Below, piece after piece: positions 16,813-27,309 of a stretch of DNA of 64,000 nt (positions within the stretch are counted from its first letter, which is position 1; each line of letters begins with the position of its first letter). The DNA comes from CAWKMN01 sp963850765 (GTDB lineage Bacteria > Chloroflexota > Anaerolineae > Aggregatilineales > Aggregatilineaceae), in NCBI GenBank assembly GCA_963850765.1, contig CAWKMN010000006.1, positions 310,001 to 374,000 of the forward strand, in the 5' to 3' direction. The notes under the pieces were generated by a model, which was not told where the DNA came from, searched no databases, and was given only the letters and a program-made list of their open reading frames with translations. Position numbers and translations under genes: made by a program.

Positions 16813-17424
16813 GTGAGGCGAGCTTTCCTTCTTCTGATTGTAGCGCTGCTGCTGATCCTGCCGGGTGTCCCCGCAGTGGGACAGGCGGAGACGGGCTCGC
16901 TGTGCGTGGCGACCTTTGCCGATGCCAACGGGAACGGGATACGCGACGCAGCCGAGGGCGTGCTGGCCGGAGTCAACGTGAATCTGGCCACGGGCGGCGT
17001 GATCATCGCTACGCATATTATCGAGCCCACCGAAACGCAGTATTGCTTTGATAACCTGCTGACCGGGATCTATACGGTCACGTTCACCGACAGCCCGATG
17101 TACCGCCCCACGACGGCCAACGAAGGCACGTTCGCGCTCAGCAGCGGGCAGCGCCTCATGATCAACGATTTTGGCGCATTCCCGATTCCCGCGTCCAGCC
17201 TGCGGGCCGAAGTCGCCGCGCAGATCGCCGCCCAACAAGAGCAGGACGAGCCGCTCGAAACCTCGACGCGGCTGATGGTTGCGACGGTCGGATCGATGGT
17301 CGTGATGATCTTCCTGGTGGGGATTGGCGCGGTGCTGTTCGGCATCATCAGCGGGCGTCGGGTCAAGAAGGCGGAATCCTCGTCCATCTCACCGCCGACG
17401 AACATCAAGCCGCCGGCAAGTTAA
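16813..17424 (+). CDS. Membrane-anchored SdrD-B-like domain protein
   Basis: A 203-residue protein of unknown function. A signal peptide occupies residues 1-25. Residues 30-115 match the feel of an SdrD B-like or CnaB domain: DANGNGIRDAAEGVLAGVNVNL is a calcium-loop-like phrase, and GIYTVTFTD closes the sandwich. A membrane helix at about residues 155-180 is followed by a basic tail RRVKKAE. It is probably an extracytoplasmic domain anchored at its C terminus. The start is GTG at 16813 behind GAGGTGAG. It follows recA by 28 bases, but no functional link is evident. Confidence 0.7.
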   Translation: MRRAFLLLIVALLLILPGVPAVGQAETGSLCVATFADANGNGIRDAAEGVLAGVNVNLATGGVIIATHIIEPTETQYCFDNLLTGIYTVTFTDSPMYRPTTANEGTFALSSGQRLMINDFGAFPIPASSLRAEVAAQIAAQQEQDEPLETSTRLMVATVGSMVVMIFLVGIGAVLFGIISGRRVKKAESSSISPPTNIKPPAS

Positions 17425-17590
17425 GCGGTTAGCGGCTAGCCGTTAGCTATTGGCTGTGCATTATTCATCGGAAGATTGGGCGGGTTTGTTAACCCGCCCC
17501 TACTCTCAGCTTTCCCTCAAATATCTCTGCGATCTCTGCGTCTCTGCGGTTCAATCTTTTTCCAATTATTGTCGCGAGATCACTCAAAAG
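17425..17590. repeat. Intergenic repeats, including GGCGGG palindrome copy 2
   Basis: Three repeat types sit here: a TTAGC-based run (GCGGTTAGCGGCTAGCCG, 17425-17450) also found at 40909-40938; the palindrome GGCGGGTTTGTTAACCCGCC (17480-17499); and a CTCTGCG-based run at 17526-17552 also found at 52190-52210. No gene is visible. Confidence 0.6.
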
Positions 17591-18484
17591 CTAACGGCCG
17601 CTCTGTCGCGGTAACAGATCGCGGCAAATCGCCTCGAACAGCTTTCCCAGGTTCACCCCATAACGCTGCAACAACGCGGCCCCGTGTGGATTTTCCGCCA
17701 GCGCCAGCAACATATGATCCGTGCCGGTGTAGTGGGTGCCTAGATGATCTGCGCGATCAACCGCATGGTCGATCACGTCTTCGAGCAGGGCTCCCGAGGT
17801 TGGGACGGTGGCGACGTTCCGCTGGTGAAGCGCGCCCGCCAGCGTTATTTCGTCCAGCCCGCAGTCGCGTAAAATGCGGCTGACCTGGCTGCGTTGTTCG
17901 CGCGCCAGCACCAGCAGCAGATGATCGATCCCGGCCGGTCCGGTGTCGTCCTGCGCGGCAAGCTGGGCGGCGGCGTTCAGCACCCGGCGCGATAACTCGC
18001 TCAGGCGGGCGACGCGTTTGGCGGTTTCGATACTGAGTTCGGTCACGCCATCGCTGAGCAGCAGCCGCACGCGCCGCCGGATCTGGTCCGGGCTGACGGC
18101 CAGCGTCCGCAGCAGGTCGGCCGCGCCCCCTGCCCGGCTGCGCGCCAGGGCCAGCAGCATATGCTCGGTGCCGATGTAGTGATGGCCAAACCCGCGCGAT
18201 TCTTCGGCGGAGAGTTGCAGCACTTCGAGCAGGGCGTCGGTCAGTTCGAGCGGCGCGGCCAGCGGATCGGCCATGCCGTGCAGCACGCGGACCTCAAGCT
18301 CGGCGCGGCGCAGATCGATGTCCAGATCAGTCAATACGTGTGATCCCAGGCTGCCCCGCTCGCACAGGATCCCCACCAGCAAATGATCGGTATCCACGGC
18401 GTCGTGCTGGTAATCCTGGGCCATGAGACGGGCCTGGGCCAACGCCCGCCGGGCATGTTGGCTGTATCGACTGTTGAGAGCCAT
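17591..18484 (-). CDS. Stand-alone Clp N-terminal (Clp-N) repeat protein
   Basis: A 297-residue protein built only from Clp amino-terminal repeats. Residues 1-140 and about 150-290 each resemble a double Clp-N domain, with repeated phrases such as DTDHLLVGILCE, GTEHMLLALARS, GIDHLLLVLARE and GTDHMLLALAEN. There is no AAA+ ATPase domain. In ClpC and ClpA these domains bind substrates and adaptors. A free version could act as an adaptor, decoy or substrate-delivery factor. The full ClpC is encoded at 38416-40902. The function is inferred only. Confidence 0.82.
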   Translation of the reverse strand: MALNSRYSQHARRALAQARLMAQDYQHDAVDTDHLLVGILCERGSLGSHVLTDLDIDLRRAELEVRVLHGMADPLAAPLELTDALLEVLQLSAEESRGFGHHYIGTEHMLLALARSRAGGAADLLRTLAVSPDQIRRRVRLLLSDGVTELSIETAKRVARLSELSRRVLNAAAQLAAQDDTGPAGIDHLLLVLAREQRSQVSRILRDCGLDEITLAGALHQRNVATVPTSGALLEDVIDHAVDRADHLGTHYTGTDHMLLALAENPHGAALLQRYGVNLGKLFEAICRDLLPRQSGR

Positions 18485-18551
18485 TACCTAACCATCATCA
18501 CTCATTGTTTCGCATCCCGCATGGTTGATCCTACTTTCAAATGCCGCTCGA

Positions 18552-20435
<1,884 letters not shown>

Positions 20436-20520
20436 GATCTCTCCAATCTCAGTATAACCAATAACAATAACTCGAGCCGGACACAGTTTAGCGCCGATCG
20501 GACAATTTTTGAATATTTCT

Positions 20521-20651
20521 TAGCCCCTCCCTAAATCCCTCCCCACAAGTGGAGAGGGACTTTGTCGCACGCGCGTTTTTCCCGTCTCCACCTGTGGAAG
20601 GAGCAGGGGGAGGGGCAACTCAAGACTCATGACTTAAGACTTAAAACCAAA
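20521..20651. repeat. MITE-like/CCCTCCC repeat, partial copy, and ACTCA-type repeat
   Basis: 20523-20615 carries the phrase CCCCTCCCTAAATCCCTCCC followed by a GGAGAGGGACTT segment and a GC-rich end GGAGCAGGGGGAGGGG. It is related to 21927-22083. 20622-20651 is a run of ACTCAAGACTCATGACTTAA-type short repeats that recurs at 21870-21904 and 22084-22112. Confidence 0.55.
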
Positions 20652-20699
20652 CCGTATCCCATTCCGCAATCATGCCCAACTCTGCTATAATCCCGCCTC

Positions 20700-21880
20700 A
20701 TGCCTGAAACGCACGTAGCATTGAACGCGCATTTACTCACCGCTCAGGCGGGCTACCGGAGTGCCGGGATCAACGGTTATATCTACAACCTGATCCGCGC
20801 CTTGCCTGAGGTCGATCCATCGTTCTCTTACACGCTGCTAACGGGCAGCCAGAGCGCCAGCCAGAGCGCCAGCCAGAGCGCCAGCCGAGTCGCCCACCCC
20901 AGTCCGCGCGGATGGTGATCCGCCGCGCGCGCTGGAACACCGAATCACCTCTGCGCCGGATTTTGTGGGAGCAGGCGGTTCAGCCGTGGGCGCTGCGGCA
21001 GGTGCGGCCCGATCTGGCGCATGCGCTCGCGTTTGTCGCGCCGGTGTTCAGCCGCGTGCCGTCGGTCGTGACGGTGTACGATCTCAGCTTCATCCACTAC
21101 CCGGACCTGCTGCCTGCCGCTCGCCGGCTGTATCTGCGGCTGTTCACGCGGCGATCCTGCCAGCACGCGCGGCGGGTGATCGCCATTTCGCGCAGCACCG
21201 CTCACGACCTGACGCAGACGTTTGGCATCCCGCCGGATAAGATCGACGTGGCGGTGCCGGGGGTCGGAGGCCAGTTCGCGCCGCTGCTCTCAGCGGAGAT
21301 CGCCGCGTTTCGCGCCCGCAAAGGGCTGCCCGATCGCTTTCTGCTGTTCCTGGGCACGCTGGAGCCGCGTAAGAATCTGCCCGTGCTGCTGCGCGCCTAT
21401 GCCAGGCTGCCTGCTGCGGACCGCGCGACAGTGCATCTCGTACTGGCGGGCGGCAAAGGCTGGATGTTCGAAGACATATTCCGCACGGTGGAGGCGCTCG
21501 ATCTGGCGGATAGCGTGCATTTCCCAGGCTATGTCTCTCCCGATGAGCTTCCGTTGTGGTACAATGCGGCCGACGTATTTGTATACCCATCGGTCTTCGA
21601 GGGCTTCGGGCTGCCCGTTGTCGAGGCGCTGGCGTGTGGTACGCCCGTGCTCGTCTCGGATGTGTCGTCGCTGCCCGAGGCGGCGGGCGATGCCGGCCGT
21701 TGTCTTCCGCCCGGTGATGTCGCGGCGTGGACGGATGCCTTGGCGCACGTTATATCCGATCCGGTCTGGCGGGCCGAGGCCAGCCAGCGCGGGCGGGCGC
21801 ACGCGGCGGGTTTTACCTGGGCGCGCACTGCCGCCGCGACGGTGGACAGCTACCGCCGGGCGTTGAATCTTGAGTCGTGA
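20700..21880 (+). CDS. GT4-family glycosyltransferase, frame break near the N terminus
   Basis: A glycosyltransferase of the GT-B fold. The first frame opens at ATG 20700 (LNAHLLTAQAGYRSAGINGYIYNLIRAL) and stops at 20918. The remainder, from about 20912, is in another frame and covers 322 residues: RVIAISRSTAHDL, FLLFLGTLEPRKNLPVLL, and the donor-binding segment SVFEGFGLPVVEALACGTPV. The total of 1181 bases is one base short of a full frame, which would give about 393 residues. The break follows a 12-base tandem repeat AGCCAGAGCGCC (three copies, about 20850-20886). It is probably a missing base. It lies next to a glycosylphosphotransferase, so a role in polysaccharide assembly is likely. Confidence 0.8.
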
Positions 21881-21926
21881 GTTATGAGTTGTGAGTTGTG
21901 AGTCAAAGCGGTGAGGAACCCCTTTC

Positions 21927-22083
21927 AGAGCGTGTGTGTAAATTCGTTTTACCCCTCCCTAAATCCCTCCCCGCACGCGGAGAGGGACTTGAAACGCGTC
22001 GGCAACCTGACGCGCCTCCCCTTTCTCTGCTTGCGGGGAAAGGGGCTGGGGGATAGGGGTAAAATATTCAACATACATGCTCT
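21927..22083. mobile_element. MITE-like palindromic element, copy 1
   Basis: A 157-base non-coding element. The left end reads AGAGCGTGTGTGTAAATT and the right end, in reverse, AGAGCATGTATGTTGAAT, both followed inward by TTTTACCCCT. The interior is C-rich on one side and G-rich on the other, giving a long potential hairpin. It is flanked by short ACTCA-type repeats on both sides. A second copy with the same ends lies at 27164-27299. It has no coding capacity, so any movement would need a transposase in trans. Confidence 0.65.
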
Positions 22084-22128
22084 CAGAACTCAGGACTCAA
22101 AACTTAAAACCCTTTTGAGAAAGATGTA

Positions 22129-23559
22129 ATGGATAATTCCGCTTTCAAATGGCCGCGCTGGCTGCTGGGTACGATGGATGCCCTGCTGGTGGGCGTCGCT
22201 TTTCTGATCTCCTACACGCTGCGCTACGAAGTCCAGTTCTTGCAGCCGGTAGACGAGGCCAACGCCGCGCCGTTTTCACCCTATCTCCCCTATACCGCCA
22301 TATTTGCCGCCCTGATGCTGATCTTTAACCACAGTGCCGGGCTGTACCGCGAGCGGCGCGGCCGGTCCTGGTGGGACGAAGTGTTCTCGATCAGCAACAG
22401 CGCGACCAATGCCGCCGTCGTGGTGATGGCGCTGAGCTTCCTGCTGCGTCCGCTGGTCTTCTCCCGTCTGCTGATCGTGCAGGCGGCGATTCTGGTCGTG
22501 GTGGTGCTCGGTATCTGGCGGGCGGTGCTGCGCGCCGTGCGCAGCGAAATGCGCAAGCGCGGGATCGGGATCGAGCGGGTGCTGGTGGTCGGCGCGGGGT
22601 CGGTGGGATTGTCTGTGCTGCAGATCATGCTGGCGCGGCCGGACCTGGGCTTTAAAGTGGTGGGATTCGTGGACGACGATCCCGAGCGCGGCGCGAACGA
22701 TCTGGGGCGCGTCCCGGCTCTGGGGCAAGTCGATAACCTGCCGGGCCTGATCGACCGCTATAACGTCGATCTGGTGATTATCACGCTGCCCTGGCAGGTG
22801 CAGCGCAAGATTTTGCAGATCGTGCGCGAGTGCGAGCGCAAGCAGGTGAAAGTCCGCACGGTGCCCGATATGTTCGAACTGAGTCTGAGCCAGGTTCAGG
22901 TGGAGATGCTCGGCGGGATTCCGCTGCTCGGCCTCAACGGGGACGCACGCTTCCACACCAGCAGCCGCGTCGTCAAGCGTGTGCTGGACGTGGTCCTGAC
23001 CGTGCTGGCGATGCCGGTGGTCGCGCTGGTCACGGGGATTATCGCGCTCGCGATCCGGCTTGATACGCCCGGTCCAATCTTCTACGCCCAGAAGCGCATT
23101 GGTCTGAACGGCAGGCCCTTCAAGGTCTACAAGTTCCGTTCGATGATTGCCGATGCCGACAAATACCGGGCCGACCTGATCCGCCAGACGGGCGAAGATC
23201 CGCGCCACCCCAAGCTGATCAACGATCCGCGCATCACGCGCGTGGGGCGCTGGATCCGGCGCTTCAGCATCGACGAGGTGCCGCAGATCTGGAATATTCT
23301 GCGCGGCGAGATGAGCTGGGTCGGTCCGCGCCCGGCCACCCCGGACGAAGTCGAGCTCTACGAACCCTGGCACCGCCAGCGCCTCCGCGTGCTGCCCGGC
23401 CTGACCGGGCTGTGGCAGGTCAGTGGGCGCAGCGAAGTACCGTTTGAGGAAATGTGCCTGCTGGATCTGTATTACATCGAAAACTGGTCGCTGCCGATGG
23501 ACATGCAAATCATCCTGCGGACGGTTCCGCATGTTCTCTTAGCGCATGGAGCATCCTGA
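22129..23559 (+). CDS. Polyprenyl glycosylphosphotransferase (WbaP/WcaJ type)
   Basis: A 476-residue membrane enzyme that starts polysaccharide repeat units by moving a hexose-1-phosphate from a nucleotide sugar to undecaprenyl phosphate. Several membrane helices occupy residues about 10-130. A Rossmann-like CoA-binding-type domain follows (VLVVGAGSVGLSVLQIM, about residues 145-265). The catalytic bacterial sugar transferase domain begins near residue 285 with KRVLDVVLTVLAMP and contains FYAQKRIGLNGRPFKVYKFRSM, the DEVPQIWNILRGEMSWVGPRP signature and GLTGLWQVSGR. It is probably in one unit with the upstream glycosyltransferase. Confidence 0.92.
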   Translation: MDNSAFKWPRWLLGTMDALLVGVAFLISYTLRYEVQFLQPVDEANAAPFSPYLPYTAIFAALMLIFNHSAGLYRERRGRSWWDEVFSISNSATNAAVVVMALSFLLRPLVFSRLLIVQAAILVVVVLGIWRAVLRAVRSEMRKRGIGIERVLVVGAGSVGLSVLQIMLARPDLGFKVVGFVDDDPERGANDLGRVPALGQVDNLPGLIDRYNVDLVIITLPWQVQRKILQIVRECERKQVKVRTVPDMFELSLSQVQVEMLGGIPLLGLNGDARFHTSSRVVKRVLDVVLTVLAMPVVALVTGIIALAIRLDTPGPIFYAQKRIGLNGRPFKVYKFRSMIADADKYRADLIRQTGEDPRHPKLINDPRITRVGRWIRRFSIDEVPQIWNILRGEMSWVGPRPATPDEVELYEPWHRQRLRVLPGLTGLWQVSGRSEVPFEEMCLLDLYYIENWSLPMDMQIILRTVPHVLLAHGAS

Positions 23560-23561
23560 TC

Positions 23562-24770
23562 GTGGCTAACCAACTGATCCCTCACCTCGAACTGGAATGG
23601 GCCACCGCTCAGGAGCTTTACCAGTTCGCCCAACGGCTGATCCAGACGCCGAGCCTGTCCGCGCAGGAAGGCGACGTCGCCGCGCTGATCGTCGAGCACC
23701 TGGCGGCGTTGGGCTTCCCTCACGTAAGGGTGAACGAGATGGGCAGCGTGATCGTCACGCTCGGCAATGGCGACGGCCCGATGCTGCTCTACGACGCGCA
23801 CATGGACACAGTCGCGCCAGCCGCCGCCGAACACTGGCCGCATCCCCCGCACGCCGGCGTGATCGAGGACGGCACGCTGTACGGGCTGGGTGCGGTCGAT
23901 ATGAAAAGCGCGCTCGCCAGCATGATCTACGGAGCGCACCAGCTTTTACCCCACCAGGATCACCTGAACGGGACGCTCGTGCTGGCGTTTGTCGTGCAGG
24001 AAGAGCCGTGCGAAGGGTTGGCGGCGCGGGTTCTGTTCGAAGAAGATGGTTTCCAGCCGGATTTTGTGCTGTTGGGCGAACCGACCAATCTGCAGATCAG
24101 CCGGGGGCAGCGCGGGCGCGTGATGTTCAAAGTGACGGTCGAGGGCCGGTCGGCGCACGGCAGCCGTCCCGATCTCGGCCAGAACGCGATCTACGCGGCG
24201 GCGCGCCTGGTATTCGCCGTGCAGCTTCTCGCGGGCGCACTGCCGCAGGACCCGTTTCTGGGGCCGGGCAGCATCGCCGTGACCCACATCGAAAGCCTGG
24301 CCGCAAGTCTGAACGCTATCCCGGATCTGTGCAAAGTCTACATCGATCGCCGCCTGACGTTGGGCGAAACGGTGATGGCGGCGCAGGCGCAGCTCGAAAG
24401 CCTGATCAGCCGCGAAGGGATCCCCGCGACAGTGGAGATCACGACCTACAAAGAGCCATCCTATACCGGGCTGATCCGGGTCGCGCGGGAGGCGCATCCG
24501 GCCTGGGTGCTGGATCGCGCGCATCCGCTGGTCATGGCGCTCCACCAGACGATCCACACGGTACGCGGCAGTGCGCCCGAGGTAGGTCACTGGCCGTTCT
24601 CAACCGATGGCGTTTACACAATGGGACAGGCGAATGTTCCGACCGTGGGCTTTGGTCCCGGCGATCCCACGCTGGCGCATACCAGCTACGAAGCCGTCCG
24701 TCTGGACGATCTCAAAACCGCCGCGCATGTTTACGCCGGGCTGGCGGCGTCGCTGCTGATGAGAGAGTAG
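23562..24770 (+). CDS. M20-family metallopeptidase/deacylase
   Basis: A 402-residue zinc-dependent hydrolase of the ArgE/DapE/ACY1 group. LLYDAHMDTV supplies the first metal histidine and aspartate, GLGAVDMKSALASM the bridging aspartate, and VVQEEPCEG the catalytic and metal glutamates. RSAHGSRPDLGQNAIYAA belongs to the dimerisation domain and GFGPGDPTLAHTSYE holds the last metal histidine. I start it at GTG 23562, two bases after the previous gene. The sequence reminds me of the YgeY group often linked with selenium metabolism, but I cannot confirm this without a search. Confidence 0.85.
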   Translation: MANQLIPHLELEWATAQELYQFAQRLIQTPSLSAQEGDVAALIVEHLAALGFPHVRVNEMGSVIVTLGNGDGPMLLYDAHMDTVAPAAAEHWPHPPHAGVIEDGTLYGLGAVDMKSALASMIYGAHQLLPHQDHLNGTLVLAFVVQEEPCEGLAARVLFEEDGFQPDFVLLGEPTNLQISRGQRGRVMFKVTVEGRSAHGSRPDLGQNAIYAAARLVFAVQLLAGALPQDPFLGPGSIAVTHIESLAASLNAIPDLCKVYIDRRLTLGETVMAAQAQLESLISREGIPATVEITTYKEPSYTGLIRVAREAHPAWVLDRAHPLVMALHQTIHTVRGSAPEVGHWPFSTDGVYTMGQANVPTVGFGPGDPTLAHTSYEAVRLDDLKTAAHVYAGLAASLLMRE

Positions 24771-24778
24771 CCAACCCC

Positions 24779-25399
24779 TTACGGCGCGTGTCCGTCCTGG
24801 CGGGCTTTCTCCAGCAGGCGGAGCACCGTTTCGATGTTGCGCTGTTTGCCGGGGCCGCGATACTGGCGGGCCGCCTCGGTATAGTAGTGGTGCTGCTGGA
24901 GAAACGCCAACTGCCCCTGATACCATTCCACGTCCGACGTGTTGCTGCCTAACCCTTCGAGTTCGTGGCGCAGATGCAGGCCCGCGCTCAAAAAGTCTTC
25001 GCGCCCCAGCGAATCCATATCGGCATCCGCCATGATCTTTTCGAGCAGCGTCTGCGGGTTGTTGGGCAGTTTGGTCGCCAGGATCAGCGAACCGATCAGC
25101 GCGATTTGCTGCGGTGTATATCCAAAGCCCGGCAGCACCTCCGCCGCGATCTCGATGCTGCGCGCTTCGTGATCCTCGGGCCGGTCGATATACCCCACGT
25201 CGTGAAAAACCGCGGCCGTCAGCAGGCATAACATATCCTCACCCTGAACACCCGCGATACGCGCCAGCCGTTCGGCGGCCGGCAGAACGTCGCTGCGGGT
25301 GTGGGCAAGTGAATGATAGAACCGGGTTGGGGGCACTTCGCGGGCCAGACGCTCTAAAGCGTACTGCTTGGCCCCTTCATAGTCGGGCTGTTTGTCCAT
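24779..25399 (-). CDS. HD-domain phosphohydrolase
   Basis: A 206-residue protein with the HD metal site: FYHSLAHT near residue 28, HDVGY near residue 85, and DADMDSLG near residue 145. Such proteins hydrolyse nucleotides or phosphate esters. ATG 25399 is preferred to the GTG one codon earlier. It lies downstream of rho on the same strand with a 119-base gap and may be read through from it. No specific substrate can be assigned. Confidence 0.8.
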   Translation of the reverse strand: MDKQPDYEGAKQYALERLAREVPPTRFYHSLAHTRSDVLPAAERLARIAGVQGEDMLCLLTAAVFHDVGYIDRPEDHEARSIEIAAEVLPGFGYTPQQIALIGSLILATKLPNNPQTLLEKIMADADMDSLGREDFLSAGLHLRHELEGLGSNTSDVEWYQGQLAFLQQHHYYTEAARQYRGPGKQRNIETVLRLLEKARQDGHAP

Positions 25400-25518
25400 C
25401 ACGACATGATGCTCCTCTGCACGTGTGCCGAGTATAACAGAAGTCCCATCCGGGCGCAGGGCATGACAAATCCACCCCCCGCCGGTGATGGAGACCGGGC
25501 ACCACGTGCGGCGCCTAT

Positions 25519-26787
25519 TTAGCTGCCGCGCATCAGGTCGTCGAGGAACTGCTCGTTGTCGTCGGTACGCCGCAACTGGTTGATCAAGGCTTCGGTGGCG
25601 CTGATATTATCGTAGTTGGCGGGCGGCTGCGTCATCTGGACCAGCATCCGGCGCATCATCCAGACCCGCTGCAAAATATCCGGCCCCAGCAGCATCTCTT
25701 CACGCCGTGTGGACGACTGGATAATATCGAAGGCGGGGAAAACGCGCCGCTCTTGCAGTTCGCGCGAGAGGTGCAGTTCCATGTTGCCCGTGCCCTTGAA
25801 TTCCTCGTAGATCACGTCGTCCATGCGGCTGCCCGTCTTGACCAGGCACGTCGCCACGATCGTCAGGCTGCCGCCCTCTTCGACGTTACGCGCGGCACCA
25901 AAAAACCGCTTGGGCGGGTACAGCGCCGAGGGATCGAGACCGCCCGTCAGGGTGCGGCCGCTGGGCGGCACGGTGAGGTTATAGGCACGCGCCAACCGGG
26001 TAATGCTGTCGAGCAGGATCGCGACATGCTGTTTGGATTCAACGAGGCGTTTGGCCCGTTCGAGCGCCATTTCGGCCACGCGCACATGATAGGCCACCGG
26101 CTCGTCAAACGTGCTGCTGATCACTTCGGCATCGACCGAGCGATCCATATCGGTGACTTCTTCGGGGCGCTCGCCGATCAGCACAACCATCAGATGCACG
26201 GAGGGATAATTGTGGCTGATGGCGTTCGCCATTTCTTTCAGCACGGTGGTCTTGCCGGCTTTGGGCGGGCTGACGATCAAACCGCGCTGGCCGAATCCTA
26301 CTGGGGCGATCAGGTTGAGCAGCCGGGTAGACAGGATGCGCGGGTTGGTTTCCAGGTTGTAACGTTCGGCCGGGAAGATGGCGGTCAGATCGTCAAAGCG
26401 CGGGCGGCGCTTGGCCTGTTCGGGATCGAGCCCGTTGACGGCTTCCACGCGCAGCAGCCCATAGTATTTTTCCGAGTCCTTCGGCGGGCGGACCTGCCCG
26501 ATCACCATATCGCCCGTGCGCAGCCCAAAGCGGCGAATCTGCGTCTGACTGACGTAAATATCGTCCGGGCCGGGCAGATAGTGATCCGAACGCAAGAACC
26601 CGATCCCGTCGTCAATGACTTCGAGGATGCCGCCGCGCAGCTCAAAGCCCTGTTTTTCGGCTTTGTCACGCAGCAGGCGGATGATCAGGTCTTGCTTTTT
26701 GAGGCGGCTGAACCCTGCGATATCCGCATCACGCGCCAGATCGCGCAGGGTTTCTAACGTTTGTACTTCAAGTTCTGCAATATCCAT
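25519..26787 (-). CDS. rho: Transcription termination factor Rho
   Basis: The hexameric RNA helicase that ends transcription at Rho-dependent sites. The start is ATG 26787 (MDIAELEVQTLETL) and the length is 422 residues, normal for Rho. An N-terminal Rho-N helix bundle is followed by the RNA-binding cold-shock-like domain (GGILEVIDDGIGFLRSDHYLPGPDDIYVS), the P loop SPPKAGKTTVL, VLIGERPEEVTDM and the conserved ALYPPKRFFGAARN segment. An upstream in-frame opening at 26835 lacks a good ribosome site. It is followed by the HD gene. Confidence 0.95.
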   Translation of the reverse strand: MDIAELEVQTLETLRDLARDADIAGFSRLKKQDLIIRLLRDKAEKQGFELRGGILEVIDDGIGFLRSDHYLPGPDDIYVSQTQIRRFGLRTGDMVIGQVRPPKDSEKYYGLLRVEAVNGLDPEQAKRRPRFDDLTAIFPAERYNLETNPRILSTRLLNLIAPVGFGQRGLIVSPPKAGKTTVLKEMANAISHNYPSVHLMVVLIGERPEEVTDMDRSVDAEVISSTFDEPVAYHVRVAEMALERAKRLVESKQHVAILLDSITRLARAYNLTVPPSGRTLTGGLDPSALYPPKRFFGAARNVEEGGSLTIVATCLVKTGSRMDDVIYEEFKGTGNMELHLSRELQERRVFPAFDIIQSSTRREEMLLGPDILQRVWMMRRMLVQMTQPPANYDNISATEALINQLRRTDDNEQFLDDLMRGS

Positions 26788-27309
26788 GTGGGAATTCTCC
26801 GAGCGAGGTTGGGCAGTCATGCCCATACGACACACGACTACGGGATGCCACGTTTACCTCATGACACCCTTCACTATACCGATCAGATCCAGGGGAAACC
26901 GCATTCGCGATTACACCATTAGACAAATAGATGTCGTCAAGAAACCTTGAGGACGGAAACGTTAACGCGTGTGGACAAGGAGTAGAATGCAACTAACTTA
27001 TTGGGAATATATCACAGTGTGGGCCGCCGGTCAAACCCCCAATTTTCCTATAAGAGAAACGGTCCGCGATCAGCGGTCAGCCAAAAGCCGATCGAGATCC
27101 ATTCAACGGTATCCAGCAAGCAGGGGTCAGGCACTTCTGGCTTGAGGGTTTCGCTGAACGCTGAGAGCGTGTTTGTTAAACGATTTACCCCTATCCCCCC
27201 GCCCCTTTCCCCGCACGCGGAGAAAGGGGAGTCTCTAGTCCCTCTCCGCGTGCGGGGAGGGATTTAGGGAGGGGTAAAAGGAATTTACATACACGCTCTG
27301 AAAGCTTCC
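26788..27309. other. Long intergenic region between cdsA and rho
   Basis: This 522-base gap holds the second MITE-like element at 27164-27299. The rest (26788-27163) shows no open frame with a credible start and no RNA structure I can recognise. It presumably contains the rho promoter. An AT-rich stretch near 26985-27050 is the most likely place. Confidence 0.5.
27164..27299. mobile_element. MITE-like palindromic element, copy 2
   Basis: A 136-base element with terminal inverted repeats AGAGCGTGTTTGTTAAAC on the left and, in reverse from the right, AGAGCGTGTATGTAAATT. Both lead into TTTACCCCT. Inside are GCACGCGGAGAAAGGGG and TCCCTCTCCGCGTGCGGG, so nearly the whole element can fold back. It sits 10 bases beyond the cdsA stop codon. 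Compare 21927-22083. Confidence 0.68.

Noticed and set aside
20700..20918. A separate small gene before the glycosyltransferase
   Set aside because: Its sequence is the normal glycosyltransferase N terminus, so it is the first part of a broken gene.
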